A stretch of DNA of 11,623 nucleotides from Caulobacteraceae bacterium (GCA_947479185.1 CANJYY010000053.1:1-11623), one strand, 5' to 3'; shown: positions 1-8,066, counted from the stretch's first letter. Notes: generated by a model not told the origin, from the letters alone. Made by a program: numbers and translations.

Positions 1-1319
<1,319 letters not shown>

Positions 1320-1427
1320 TAGGTCTCTCTAGCTCCCTGACTGGCGGACGGCGGTGACAAGGGCCTTCGAGAAGCGCCCCGGTTTTTCTCTTCCGTCCCC
1401 GGTTGGATCTTGTGGACTGAAATCGGG

Positions 1428-1451
1428 AGGCTTTCCGCTCAGGGAAAGCCT
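1428..1451. other. Hairpin in the dnaK leader
   Basis: A perfect 9-bp inverted repeat AGGCTTTCC (1428-1436) / GGAAAGCCT (1443-1451) with a 6-nt loop. If dnaK transcription starts near 1459, this hairpin forms about 8 nt from the 5' end of the mRNA, where it could protect the transcript or affect its stability. On the plus strand the stem is followed by TTTGTT, so it could also act as a weak terminator there. The pairing is seen directly; the role is inferred. Confidence 0.5.
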
Positions 1452-1465
1452 TTGTTCAGACCGCC

Positions 1466-1493
1466 ATATGGGAAGCGGGGCGCATGCCGCAAG
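1466..1493 (-). promoter_or_regulatory. Candidate sigma-32 (heat-shock) promoter of dnaK
   Basis: On the minus strand CTTG (1493-1490) is followed after exactly 17 nt by CCCATAT (1472-1466). This fits the alphaproteobacterial heat-shock promoter pattern as I recall it (CTTG, 17-18 nt, CYTATNT) with one or two mismatches, and the CCCATNT of the E. coli sigma-32 -10 element perfectly. Transcription would start near 1459, giving a leader of about 140 nt before the dnaK ATG. The motif match is seen directly; use by RpoH is inferred from dnaK being a classic RpoH target. Confidence 0.5.
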
Positions 1494-1496
1494 AGC

Positions 1497-1521
1497 AAAA
1501 CCCCGATCAAATCGGGGGCTT
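1497..1521. terminator. Terminator-like hairpin between the divergent dnaK and small-protein genes
   Basis: A perfect 7-bp inverted repeat CCCCGAT (1501-1507) / ATCGGGG (1511-1517) with a 3-nt CAA loop. On the minus strand it is followed by TTTT, on the plus strand by GCTTT. It looks like a short intrinsic terminator, but no gene ends here: both neighbours diverge away from it. On the minus strand it sits just upstream of the best dnaK promoter candidate, so it may insulate that promoter, or it may attenuate transcripts begun at 1547-1572. Confidence 0.45.
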
Positions 1522-1546
1522 TCGCGCGGCGGGGGGGACGCCCCCC

Positions 1547-1572
1547 ATTTGGGGCATGGCGCCCCCTTTCAA
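1547..1572 (-). promoter_or_regulatory. Second sigma-32-like element upstream of dnaK
   Basis: On the minus strand TTGAAA (1572-1567) is followed after 12 nt by CCCCAAAT (1554-1547), resembling the enterobacterial CTTGAAA / CCCCATNT arrangement. It lies upstream of a terminator-like hairpin (1501-1517), so transcripts from it would have to read through that hairpin. This makes it less likely than the element at 1466-1493 to be the main dnaK promoter. The -10 half lies inside GC-rich inverted repeats (1531-1566), which raises the chance of coincidence. Confidence 0.25.
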
Positions 1573-1620
1573 TTGTGGCAATTTGGCGGCTGTTCGAGGG
1601 GCACTTCTCAGGAGGGAAAA

Positions 1621-1974
1621 ATGGTCACCCTGTCTAACCGGCTCAAGGCCGGATTCGCACTCGCCGTCATGGTTGCGGCTACCGCGCTCACGCCCGGCAT
1701 GGCTTCGGCCGAAGACCGCCGCGTGCGCATCATCAATGAAACGCGACACATCATCGTGCGCTTCTACGCGTCCAACGTGAACGCCTCGTCCTGGGAAGAG
1801 GACATCCTGGGCAGCTCGGTGCTGAAGCCGGGCGGTTCGGTCACCGTCAACATCGACGACGGGTCCGGCTACTGCCTGTTCGACTTCAAGGCCGTGTTCG
1901 ACGATGGCGACTCCCTGGTCCGCCAGCGCGTCGACGTCTGCAAGATCTCGTCCTACCGCTACACCGAAGACTGA
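1621..1974 (+). CDS. Small exported protein of unknown function (117 aa)
   Basis: I cannot assign a function. The start is ATG 1621, with a perfect AGGAGG (1610-1615) 5 nt upstream; the open frame extends further upstream, but only this start gives a signal peptide. Residues 1-30 have a basic start (NRLK), a hydrophobic core and an ALA-type cleavage site ASA at 28-30, so the mature protein is about 87 aa and periplasmic or secreted. The mature part is mostly predicted beta strand (RRVRIINET, HIIVRFYASN, SVTVNIDDG, YCLFDFKAVF, LVRQRVDVC) and has exactly two cysteines, Cys85 and Cys107, which could form a disulfide. It contains several acidic clusters (WEED, DDGSG, DDGDS). I have an impression of similar short secreted proteins in other alphaproteobacteria but cannot name a family. 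It is divergent from dnaK and shares its 300-bp upstream region; its own promoter is not clear. It ends at a bidirectional terminator. Confidence 0.85.
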   Translation: MVTLSNRLKAGFALAVMVAATALTPGMASAEDRRVRIINETRHIIVRFYASNVNASSWEEDILGSSVLKPGGSVTVNIDDGSGYCLFDFKAVFDDGDSLVRQRVDVCKISSYRYTED

Positions 1975-2007
1975 CGCCGGAAGGCGACGGGACCCGGGGG
2001 GATTCCG

Positions 2008-2048
2008 AAAAGGCGGGGCCGGCGAACGCCGACCCCGCCTTCTGTCTT
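2008..2048. terminator. Bidirectional intrinsic terminator between convergent genes
   Basis: A stem AAGGCGGGG (2010-2018) / CCCCGCCTT (2033-2041) is extended by an inner stem CGGCG (2020-2024) / CGCCG (2027-2031), with an A-rich left flank (2008-2011) and a T-rich right flank (TTCTGTCTTT). The layout works on both strands: plus-strand transcripts from the small exported-protein gene end in T-rich sequence, and minus-strand transcripts from the M1 peptidase end in CCTTTT. It lies 34 nt after the first stop codon and 13 nt after the second. Confidence 0.8.
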
Positions 2049-2061
2049 TGTGGCGGGCGGT

Positions 2062-4656
2062 CTAGCCGCGTCGCCGCACCCAGTCGCTGATCTCGCCCAG
2101 CCGCTCGCGCCGCACCTTCGCGCGATAGACGGCCGCCGACAGGGATGCCTTGAGCCGTTGCGGGATCTCGCCCTCGGCCCTGGCCATGTCGAGCGCCTCG
2201 CCGGCGATCGCCTCGTCCGCCCAGGCCTGGGTGATCCGCGGCAGCATGTCGACCATCGAGCCCGGCGCCAGCAGCAGGTCGGCGCGGGTCTTGTTGGTCT
2301 TGAGGTAGGCCCAGGTCATGGCCGGGAAGTTGCCCGACGGGCCGCGCAGCAGAGTCTGGCGCAGCGTGGTCGGCGGCTCGGCGCCGAGGGCCAGCGCCAG
2401 CGTGCGCCGGGCCAGAACCTTGTCGCGGGTTTCGCCGAGCACCCCGTACAGCTGCTGCTTCTCGAGCGCGTTGGTTGATGTCAGCGCCAGCTGGTGGATC
2501 TGTTCCCAGGTCGCCGCATCGGCGTGCATGGCGACGACGACCAGCGCCGGCTCGCGCACGGCCGCGGGCAGGGCTGACGGATCGGTCGCCATGCGGGTGA
2601 AGCGGGCGCGGGCCTCGGCGACCACGACCGGGTCGTCGAAACGGCCGAACGCCTCGATGAGCTTGGCCCGCAGCAGCACCGCCGTGGCCGGCTCGTTCGG
2701 GACAGGCGTCCAGCCGATGCTGGTCCAGACCGGGGCCAGCAGGCCCCGGGCGCGGGCGCGGAAGGCGGCCTGACCGCCGTCGCCATCGTACAGGCGGTCG
2801 ATCTGGCCCAGCACATCGACCACATGCATCCAGACCACCGGGTCGCTGCCGGCCGGCAGGCTGGCGGCCAGATCCAGCCAGTGGCCGATCGGGGCGACGC
2901 CCTCCTGGCCAAAGGCCCAGTAGTCATACAGCAGGCCCAGCTGGTCGACCGGCTCCAGGCGGCCGAAGTCCGCTTTCAGCGCGGCGAACGCCTTGTCGTC
3001 ATAGAGGGTGCGGAAGTAGCCGGCCTGGCCGAAATTCACGAGCAACGGCGCGCCGGCGGGCCCCTTGAGCCGCACCGAATGGTTCATCGACACCAGGCCG
3101 CGCCAGTCGGTCTTGAGGCCCGGCCAGGTCGCCGCCACCGGCGTCGACCAGGTCAGCGGCTCGCGGGACGGCGCATCGACGCCGAAGCGCCGCTGGCTGA
3201 TCCGTCGGGCCGAACCCAGACTGGTCACCTTGATCAGCGGCACGCCGGGCTGGCTCGTGAAGTCGCGGGCGATGGCCCGGATCGGCTGGCCCGAGGCGGC
3301 TTCCACCGCCGCCCACAGGTCGTCGCTGACCGTGTTGCCGTAAGCGTGCTTCTTCATGTAGGCGCGCAGGGCGTCGCGGAAGTGGTCCTCGCCGACCCAG
3401 GCTTCGACCATGGCGATGACCGCCTGGCCCTTCTGGTAGCTGATGGTGTCGAAGGCCGTGTCGCGGGCGTCGGCCACCGGCTGGACCACCGGGTGGGTGG
3501 CGGCCCGGGCATCGAGATTCATCGCGCCGTCCCGGGAGGCCATGTCCTGCAGCTGCGTCGACCACTCGGGATGGAAGTGGGCCGTCGCCTTGGACTCCAT
3601 CCAGGAGGCGAAGCCCTCGTTCAGCCAGATGTCGTCCCACCAGGCCATGGTCACCAGATCGCCGAACCACTGGTGGGCCATCTCGTGGCCGATGGTGGTG
3701 TAGGCGTTCTGCCGGTCGGCGGCGCTGGAGACGCGGTCGTCCACCAGCACGGCCTTCTCGAAGTAGAGGATGGCGCCCCAGTTCTCCATCGCCGAGAAGC
3801 CCGAGGCGCCGCCGGGAATGGCCACCAGATCCAGCTTGGGCAGCGGATAGGGCGTGCCGAAATAGTCGTCAAAATACGGCAGCAGCTGCTGCGCCGCGTC
3901 GAGGGCGAAGCCGGCCTCGCCCGTCGAGCCGCGCTTGACCACCACGCCGATGTCGACGTCGCCGACCTTGCGGCTGACACGCTCGAAATCGCCGACGGCG
4001 AGGAACAGCAGATAGGAGCTCATCTTCGGCGAGACGCCGAACGTCGTACGGGTCAGCCCGCCGTCCAGCGGCGTCGCCGTCTCCACGGGCATGTTGGACA
4101 CGACCATATCCGCCGCCGGGGCGTCGACCGTCAGCCTGAACGTCGCCTTGAGCGCCGGCTCGTCCCACATCGGCGCGAACCGGCGGGCGTCGGGGGACTC
4201 GAACTGGGTCGCCAGCAGGCGCTTGCCGCCCTGGGCCGTGTCGTAGTCGATGGCGAACAGGCCGAAGGCCTGCTGGTTGATCTTGCCGCTGTAGTCGATG
4301 GCCAGCCGGTGCGGTCCCGCGGTCAGGGGCGCGGCGAAGGTCAGGGTCGCGGTCTGGGCCTCGCTGTCATAGGCGACCCTGGGCGAGGTCGCCGCGCCGT
4401 CCAGCGTCACCGCGCCGAAGGTCAGGTCGGCGGCGTTGACGGTCACCGTCGCGGTCGGCCGGACCACCTGGACGTCGGCCCCGACCGAGCCGGTGAAGGC
4501 CAGGCTGGCCGCGTCGGGCCGGACGGTGATGTCGTAGTGGACGGGCGTGATATCCGTCGGCAGCACGTGGCGCGCCGGCTCGGCCCGCTCGCCGCAGCCC
4601 GCCAGCAACAGCAGCGATGTCGCCACGCCGAGCGCCGTTCCGATACGATGAAGCAC
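2062..4656 (-). CDS. M1-family zinc metalloaminopeptidase, predicted lipoprotein (864 aa)
   Basis: Predicted to remove N-terminal residues from peptides using one zinc ion. The M1 exopeptidase motif GFSAMEN is at residues 286-292. The zinc site HEMAH is at 324-328 (ligands His324, His328; catalytic Glu325), the third ligand Glu347 is in WLNEGFASW 18 residues later, and the catalytic Tyr is probably Tyr407 in ISYQKG. An N-terminal beta domain precedes this, and a long alpha-helical C-terminal region (about 530-864) resembles the ERAP1-C-type domain; total length is normal. Start is GTG 4656: GGGAGA (4663-4668) lies 6 nt upstream, and only this start gives the lipobox Leu18-Ala19-Gly20-Cys21 after a hydrophobic stretch. 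A lipid-anchored, periplasm-facing enzyme is therefore predicted, unlike cytoplasmic PepN. It is divergent from alkB with only 57 bp between start codons. Substrate range cannot be read from sequence. Confidence 0.95.
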   Translation of the reverse strand: MLHRIGTALGVATSLLLLAGCGERAEPARHVLPTDITPVHYDITVRPDAASLAFTGSVGADVQVVRPTATVTVNAADLTFGAVTLDGAATSPRVAYDSEAQTATLTFAAPLTAGPHRLAIDYSGKINQQAFGLFAIDYDTAQGGKRLLATQFESPDARRFAPMWDEPALKATFRLTVDAPAADMVVSNMPVETATPLDGGLTRTTFGVSPKMSSYLLFLAVGDFERVSRKVGDVDIGVVVKRGSTGEAGFALDAAQQLLPYFDDYFGTPYPLPKLDLVAIPGGASGFSAMENWGAILYFEKAVLVDDRVSSAADRQNAYTTIGHEMAHQWFGDLVTMAWWDDIWLNEGFASWMESKATAHFHPEWSTQLQDMASRDGAMNLDARAATHPVVQPVADARDTAFDTISYQKGQAVIAMVEAWVGEDHFRDALRAYMKKHAYGNTVSDDLWAAVEAASGQPIRAIARDFTSQPGVPLIKVTSLGSARRISQRRFGVDAPSREPLTWSTPVAATWPGLKTDWRGLVSMNHSVRLKGPAGAPLLVNFGQAGYFRTLYDDKAFAALKADFGRLEPVDQLGLLYDYWAFGQEGVAPIGHWLDLAASLPAGSDPVVWMHVVDVLGQIDRLYDGDGGQAAFRARARGLLAPVWTSIGWTPVPNEPATAVLLRAKLIEAFGRFDDPVVVAEARARFTRMATDPSALPAAVREPALVVVAMHADAATWEQIHQLALTSTNALEKQQLYGVLGETRDKVLARRTLALALGAEPPTTLRQTLLRGPSGNFPAMTWAYLKTNKTRADLLLAPGSMVDMLPRITQAWADEAIAGEALDMARAEGEIPQRLKASLSAAVYRAKVRRERLGEISDWVRRRG

Positions 4657-4713
4657 GCGAGCTCTCCCAATCCGGTCGGCGGCGACGTTAGACTGCCCTG
4701 TGCGGAGCCGATC

Positions 4714-5319
4714 ATGAAGGATTTGTCAGGTTTCACCCTGTTGCCCGGGCGACTGGACGCGGCGGCCCAGGCGGCGCTGGTCGAGGCCGTGCGGGCGGCG
4801 GCGGCCGAGGCCCCGTTCCACCACCAGGTCACGCCCGGCGGCAAGGCGATGAGCGTGGCCATGACCGGCATGGGGCCCCTCAGCTGGGTGACCGACGCGG
4901 GCGGCTATCGCTACGCGGCGATCAATCCGCGCACCGGCCGGCCCTGGCCGCCGATGCCGCAGGTCCTGCGGGACCTGTGGACGGACCTGGCGGACCCCGT
5001 GGTCCCCGCTGACGCCTGCCTGGTCAATCTGTATCGCGAAGGCGCGAAGATGGGCCTGCACCGCGACCAGGACGAGGCCGACTTCGGCTTTCCCGTCCTG
5101 TCAGTGTCGCTCGGCGATACGGCGATCTTCCGCATCGGCGGACTGGAGCGCACCGCCCCGACCCGGTCCATCCGCCTTGCCTCGGGAGATGTCTGTCTGC
5201 TGGCCGGGGCGTCGCGGCTGGCCTTTCACGGCGTCGACCGGATCCTGTCCGGGTCCTCGCGGCTGGTCCCTGGCGGCGGCCGGATCAACCTGACCCTGCG
5301 GCGGGCGCGACCCGCCTGA
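4714..5319 (+). CDS. alkB: Alpha-ketoglutarate/Fe(II)-dependent DNA dealkylase AlkB (201 aa)
   Basis: Oxidative repair enzyme that removes methyl groups (1-methyladenine, 3-methylcytosine) from DNA or RNA, using Fe(II), O2 and 2-oxoglutarate. The iron ligands are His116 and Asp118 in LHRDQDE and His172 in AFHGVDR. The 2-oxoglutarate signature R-x-N-x-T-x-R is present as RINLTLR (190-196), and Asn105/Tyr107 in NLYREG match the cofactor-contacting N-x-Y of E. coli AlkB. Spacing of these motifs matches E. coli AlkB (216 aa), so full function is expected. ATG 4714 has GGAG (4704-4707) 6 nt upstream; the open frame runs far upstream but that part is antisense to the M1 peptidase. There is no sign of an Ada box or adjacent ada gene, so adaptive-response control is not indicated. 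The downstream hydrolase gene starts 62 bp later on the same strand and could be co-transcribed. Confidence 0.96.
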   Translation: MKDLSGFTLLPGRLDAAAQAALVEAVRAAAAEAPFHHQVTPGGKAMSVAMTGMGPLSWVTDAGGYRYAAINPRTGRPWPPMPQVLRDLWTDLADPVVPADACLVNLYREGAKMGLHRDQDEADFGFPVLSVSLGDTAIFRIGGLERTAPTRSIRLASGDVCLLAGASRLAFHGVDRILSGSSRLVPGGGRINLTLRRARPA

Positions 5320-5381
5320 ACCCTTTCCAGTATCACCGTTCCGGCGCTAGGGTGCGGGCAACGATACGAGGGAACCCCGCC

Positions 5382-6269
5382 ATGCTGAAGCTCACCCGCC
5401 CCGAGGGTTCGGAGCCCCGCGACTTCGACCTCTCGCGCCGCGCGCTGCCGGCCCTGTTCTTCGCCGGCTACGCCGCCGCCGCGGTGTCGGCCCGGGCCGA
5501 GCCGATCCACACCGACACCGAGGGTCTGGTCGCCGAGACGGTGATGATCCCCGTCGGCGACCGCGACATTCCCGCCTACATCGCCCGGCCCGACGGGCGC
5601 GGGAAGCGTCCGGCGGTGCTGGTGGTGTCGGAGGTGTTCGGTATCCACGAATACATCCGCGACATCTGCCGGCGGCTGGCCAGGCAGGGCTATGTGGCCA
5701 TCGCGCCGGACCTGTTCGCGCGACATGGCGATCCGGCCCCGCTGGTCGACTTCACCCTGATCCGCGCCATCGTCGCCGCCGCCACCGACGCGGAGGTGAT
5801 GAACGATATCCAGGCCACCAGCGGCTGGCTGTCGCGTCAGGGCTTCGTCAACAAGAAGAAGATGGCCATCACCGGCTACTGCTGGGGCGGGGCCCAGGTC
5901 TGGCTGGCCTGCGAGCGGTTGCGCGACTTCCGCTGCGGCGTGGCTTGGTACGGCCGGCTGTCGCGACCGGCGGCCGGGCAGTTCCTCGCCGAGCCGGAAC
6001 GGGAATGGCCGCTGGAACTGGCCGGTTTCCTCAAGGCGCCGGTGCTGGGGCTCTACGGCGGCAAGGACCAGGGCATCCCGGTCGCCGATGTCGAGGCGAT
6101 GCGGGCCAAGCTGAAGGAGTTCGGCAAGACGGGCTGCGACCTGATCGTCTACCCGGACGCGCAGCACGGCTTCCACGCCGACTATCGCGCCAGTTACGAC
6201 GCCAGGGCCGCCCAGGACGGCTGGCGGCGGATGATCGACTTCTTCCATGAGAACGGCGTGAAGCCTTAA
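5382..6269 (+). CDS. Dienelactone-hydrolase-family alpha/beta hydrolase with Tat-like leader (295 aa)
   Basis: A member of the DLH family, which uses a Cys-His-Asp triad. The nucleophile is Cys167 in GYCWGG, the acid Asp229 in GGKDQG and the histidine His262 in DAQHGFH; Glu84 in SEVFGIHE matches the conserved Glu near the active site of carboxymethylenebutenolidase. Start: ATG 5382 has GAGGGA (5368-5373) 8 nt upstream; an in-frame GTG at 5352 lacks a ribosome site. Residues 17-39 (twin arginine in LSRRALP, a hydrophobic stretch, ARA before Glu40) look like a Tat signal, so export is possible. The basic pair lies unusually far from the N terminus, and this arrangement also resembles related cytoplasmic homologues. 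No aromatic-degradation genes are nearby, so the true substrate is unknown and true dienelactone hydrolase activity should not be assumed. It is convergent with dnaA. Confidence 0.93.
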   Translation: MLKLTRPEGSEPRDFDLSRRALPALFFAGYAAAAVSARAEPIHTDTEGLVAETVMIPVGDRDIPAYIARPDGRGKRPAVLVVSEVFGIHEYIRDICRRLARQGYVAIAPDLFARHGDPAPLVDFTLIRAIVAAATDAEVMNDIQATSGWLSRQGFVNKKKMAITGYCWGGAQVWLACERLRDFRCGVAWYGRLSRPAAGQFLAEPEREWPLELAGFLKAPVLGLYGGKDQGIPVADVEAMRAKLKEFGKTGCDLIVYPDAQHGFHADYRASYDARAAQDGWRRMIDFFHENGVKP

Positions 6270-6290
6270 GGGACTGCGGCGCCCCTCCTG

Positions 6291-6334
6291 CGTCCTTCGA
6301 GACGCGGACCTGATGGTCCGCTCCTCAGGATGAC
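6291..6334. repeat. Intergenic palindromic repeat (CCTTCGAGAC...CTCCTCAGGATGACG type)
   Basis: The left arm CGTCCTTCGAGACGCGGACC (6291-6310) and the right arm around GGTCCGCTCCTCAGGATGACG form an imperfect hairpin with a perfect GCGGACC / GGTCCGC core around a TGAT loop. Sequences of the form CCTTCGAGACG...CTCCTCAGGATGACG are familiar to me as dispersed intergenic repeats in many alphaproteobacterial genomes. It sits between the convergent hydrolase and dnaA genes, where such elements often occur and may slow or end transcription. No T-run follows. Confidence 0.65.
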
Positions 6335-6376
6335 GGAGAGGAGTGGACTGCAGAAATGGTCGTCAGGGTGAGGAGC

Positions 6377-6409
6377 GATCCCTCGGGATCCCCCGGATCA
6401 AGTCCGGGG
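6377..6409. repeat. Paired palindromes, including a CCCCGGATCAAGTCCGGGG element
   Basis: Two adjacent hairpins: GATCCC-TC-GGGATC (6377-6390) and CCCCGGA-TCAAG-TCCGGGG (6391-6409). The second matches a dispersed repeat core (CCGGATCAAGTCCGG) that I recall from many alphaproteobacteria. They lie 15 nt past the dnaA stop on the minus strand and could form the 3' end of the dnaA transcript, although neither is followed by a T-run on either strand. Confidence 0.65.
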
Positions 6410-6423
6410 CTCGAACCCCGCAC

Positions 6424-7857
6424 CTACCCCCGCAGCTTGCGCGTCAGGGCTTCCAGGTCGCGGGACAGCTGGGGATCGTCGGCCTTCAGGGCCTCGATGC
6501 GGCGAACGGCGTGCAGCACCGTGGTGTGGTCGCGGCCGCCGAAGCGCCGGCCGATGTCCGGCAGCGAACGGGTGGTCAGCTGCTTGGCCAGCCACATGGC
6601 CGCCTGACGCGGACGGGCGATCGAGCGGTTGCGGCGCTCGGAGACGAGGTCCGCCTGGCGCAGGCCGAAATGCTCGGACGTGGCCTTCTGGATGTCGTCG
6701 ATGGTGATGCGCTTTTCGGCGCCGCGCAGGTGCGGCCGCAGGATGGCCTGGGCCTCGTCCAGCGACAGGCCGCCGACCTGGGCGCCCATGCGGGCCACCA
6801 GGGTGTTCAGGGCGCCTTCCAGCTCGCGCACGCTGTCGGTGAAGCGGTCGGCGAGGAACTGCATCACCTCGGGCTTGGCCTGGGCGTTGAAGCCGCCCTG
6901 GCGTCCCAGCGAGGTCAGCTTGCGTTCGAGGATGCCCATGCGCAGCGCGCCGTCGGCCGGCTCGATGCCGCAGACCAGGCCCGCCGACAGGTGGCTGCGC
7001 AGGCGCGCGTCCATCTCGGTGATCTGGGCCGGCGGCCGGTCGGCCGAGAAGACCACCCGGCGGCCGTCTTCCATCAGGGCGGTCAGGGTGTGGAACAGCT
7101 CTTCCTGGGTCGACTGCTTGCCGGCGACGAAATGCACATCGTCGATCAGCAGCAGGTCGGCCGCGCGCAGCTCTTCCTTGAACAGGGCGGTCGAGCGATC
7201 CATCACCGAGCGCACGAAGGTCGACAGAAAGCGCTCGGCGCTCAGATAGACGACGCGCTTTTCCGGGGCGGCGCGCATGGCCTCCCAGGCCATGGCGTTG
7301 AGCAGGTGGGTCTTGCCGAAGCCGTAGCCGCTGTGGATGACCACCGGATTGAAGTGGCCGTCGGCCCAGGAGGCGACGCGGCGCGCCACGGCATGGGCGA
7401 ATTCGTTGGCCGGACCCGGCACGAAGCTGTCGAAGGTGAAGCGGTCCTGCAGGCCCGAGACCCGCGTCGGCCGGGTCCCCGGCGTCGGGGCGATGGTCGG
7501 GGCGTCGGTGGCCACCGGGTCCATGACCTCGATGGCCTCGGCGATGATGTTCAGGCCGCCGGTGTCGGCTTCGAATTCCATGCGCGACTTCAGGTCCAGG
7601 CTGCGGCCGGCAGGGTCATGCTCGGCCCACAGTTCGCCGATCCGCCGCCAGGCGTTGCGGCGGATCCAGTCGCGGGCCACGCCCGTCGGGGTGACGAGCA
7701 CGATGCGGCCGTCGGCGACTTCACGCAGGGCGGCCTGGGCCAGCCACGAGCCGAACGCGGCCTCGCCGAGCTCCCGACGCAGGGCCAGGCAGGCCTTCGT
7801 CCAGATCGCGCCAGCAGGAGTCAGCGACGGCATCGTTTGCCCGCCCAAAAAAGTCAT
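6424..7857 (-). CDS. dnaA: Chromosomal replication initiator DnaA (477 aa with chosen start)
   Basis: Origin-binding AAA+ ATPase that opens oriC and also acts as a transcription factor. Domain I is at about 10-80; a variable linker follows to about 135. The P-loop GYGFGKTH is at 177-184, Walker B LLLIDDVH at 235-242, sensor 1 VVFSAD at 269-274, sensor 2 Arg344 in VRELEGAL, and the DNA-binding signature GRDHTTVLHA of domain IV at 441-450. The sequence is of the Caulobacter type. Start choice: ATG 7857 (MTFLGG) resembles the Caulobacter N terminus as I recall it and lies about 160 nt from the promoter. GTG 7911 (495 aa) and ATG 7833 (469 aa) are in frame; none has a good Shine-Dalgarno sequence. 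Oddities: the first P-loop Gly is Ser176, and the arginine-finger position is His289. The gene has its own promoter behind the rpsT terminator, with GANTC sites upstream. Confidence 0.96.
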   Translation of the reverse strand: MTFLGGQTMPSLTPAGAIWTKACLALRRELGEAAFGSWLAQAALREVADGRIVLVTPTGVARDWIRRNAWRRIGELWAEHDPAGRSLDLKSRMEFEADTGGLNIIAEAIEVMDPVATDAPTIAPTPGTRPTRVSGLQDRFTFDSFVPGPANEFAHAVARRVASWADGHFNPVVIHSGYGFGKTHLLNAMAWEAMRAAPEKRVVYLSAERFLSTFVRSVMDRSTALFKEELRAADLLLIDDVHFVAGKQSTQEELFHTLTALMEDGRRVVFSADRPPAQITEMDARLRSHLSAGLVCGIEPADGALRMGILERKLTSLGRQGGFNAQAKPEVMQFLADRFTDSVRELEGALNTLVARMGAQVGGLSLDEAQAILRPHLRGAEKRITIDDIQKATSEHFGLRQADLVSERRNRSIARPRQAAMWLAKQLTTRSLPDIGRRFGGRDHTTVLHAVRRIEALKADDPQLSRDLEALTRKLRG

Positions 7858-7988
7858 CAGCCCCACCCGTTCCGTTTCGCTTCCGAACCCGCGACACCCC
7901 TCCGCCCCCACGGTGGAGAAGTCAGAATACTCAACGCAGTCAGTCTCTTAGCCGGCGGACGCACTGCGCCCGCCGCCGCCAATCTCAT
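7857..7988 (-). other. Possible 43-codon upstream ORF in the dnaA leader, overlapping the dnaA start
   Basis: Within the predicted dnaA leader an ATG at 7988 opens a 43-codon frame that ends in TGA at 7859-7857. The last base of that stop is the first base of the chosen dnaA ATG (TGATG), the geometry used for translational coupling. There is no Shine-Dalgarno sequence, and the codons include AGA twice and AGG, unusual for this genome. The putative peptide is basic, rich in Arg, Ala and Gly, and matches nothing I know. It could be chance. Confidence 0.25.
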
Positions 7989-8025
7989 ACCCAAAAAAGG
8001 AAGAGGACCAAGCGTCGAGAACTTC

Positions 8026-8055
8026 ACACTAGCGGCCCCAAAAACGGTGGGTCAA
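8026..8055 (-). promoter_or_regulatory. dnaA promoter (housekeeping sigma-70 type)
   Basis: On the minus strand the -35 TTGACC (8055-8050) is followed 18 nt later by TAGTGT (8031-8026). Read the Caulobacter way, TTGACCC and GCTAGTGT resemble the housekeeping consensus TTGAC...GCTANAWC. The predicted start is near 8019, giving a leader of about 160 nt to ATG 7857, close to the long dnaA leader reported for C. crescentus. It lies downstream of the rpsT terminator, supporting independent transcription of dnaA. Confidence 0.6.
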
Positions 8056-8066
8056 ACCTGAAATTT

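Noticed and set aside
1354..1620. N-terminal extension of the small exported protein.
   Set aside because: It would bury the signal peptide and ignore the perfect AGGAGG before ATG 1621.
2824..4713. Long plus-strand open frame running into alkB, suggesting a fusion protein.
   Set aside because: The upstream 630 codons are antisense to the M1 peptidase, and a good ribosome site and AlkB start exist at 4714.
5226..6248. Minus-strand open frame of 340 codons opposite the DLH-family gene.
   Set aside because: Shadow of a gene with an intact catalytic triad on the plus strand.
6405..6420. CGGGGCTCGAACCCCG resembles a tRNA T-arm (possible tRNA 3' end or attachment site).
   Set aside because: No matching acceptor stem, anticodon arm or D-arm lies upstream on either strand; the bases are explained by the adjacent palindromic repeats.
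7858..7911. Longer dnaA starting at GTG 7911 (495 aa).
   Set aside because: The extra 18 residues resemble no DnaA N terminus I know and GTG 7911 lacks a ribosome site; ATG 7857 gives a Caulobacter-like start. Not excluded completely.
6343..8061. Plus-strand open frame of 572 codons across dnaA.
   Set aside because: Antisense shadow of dnaA with biased composition and no recognisable domain.
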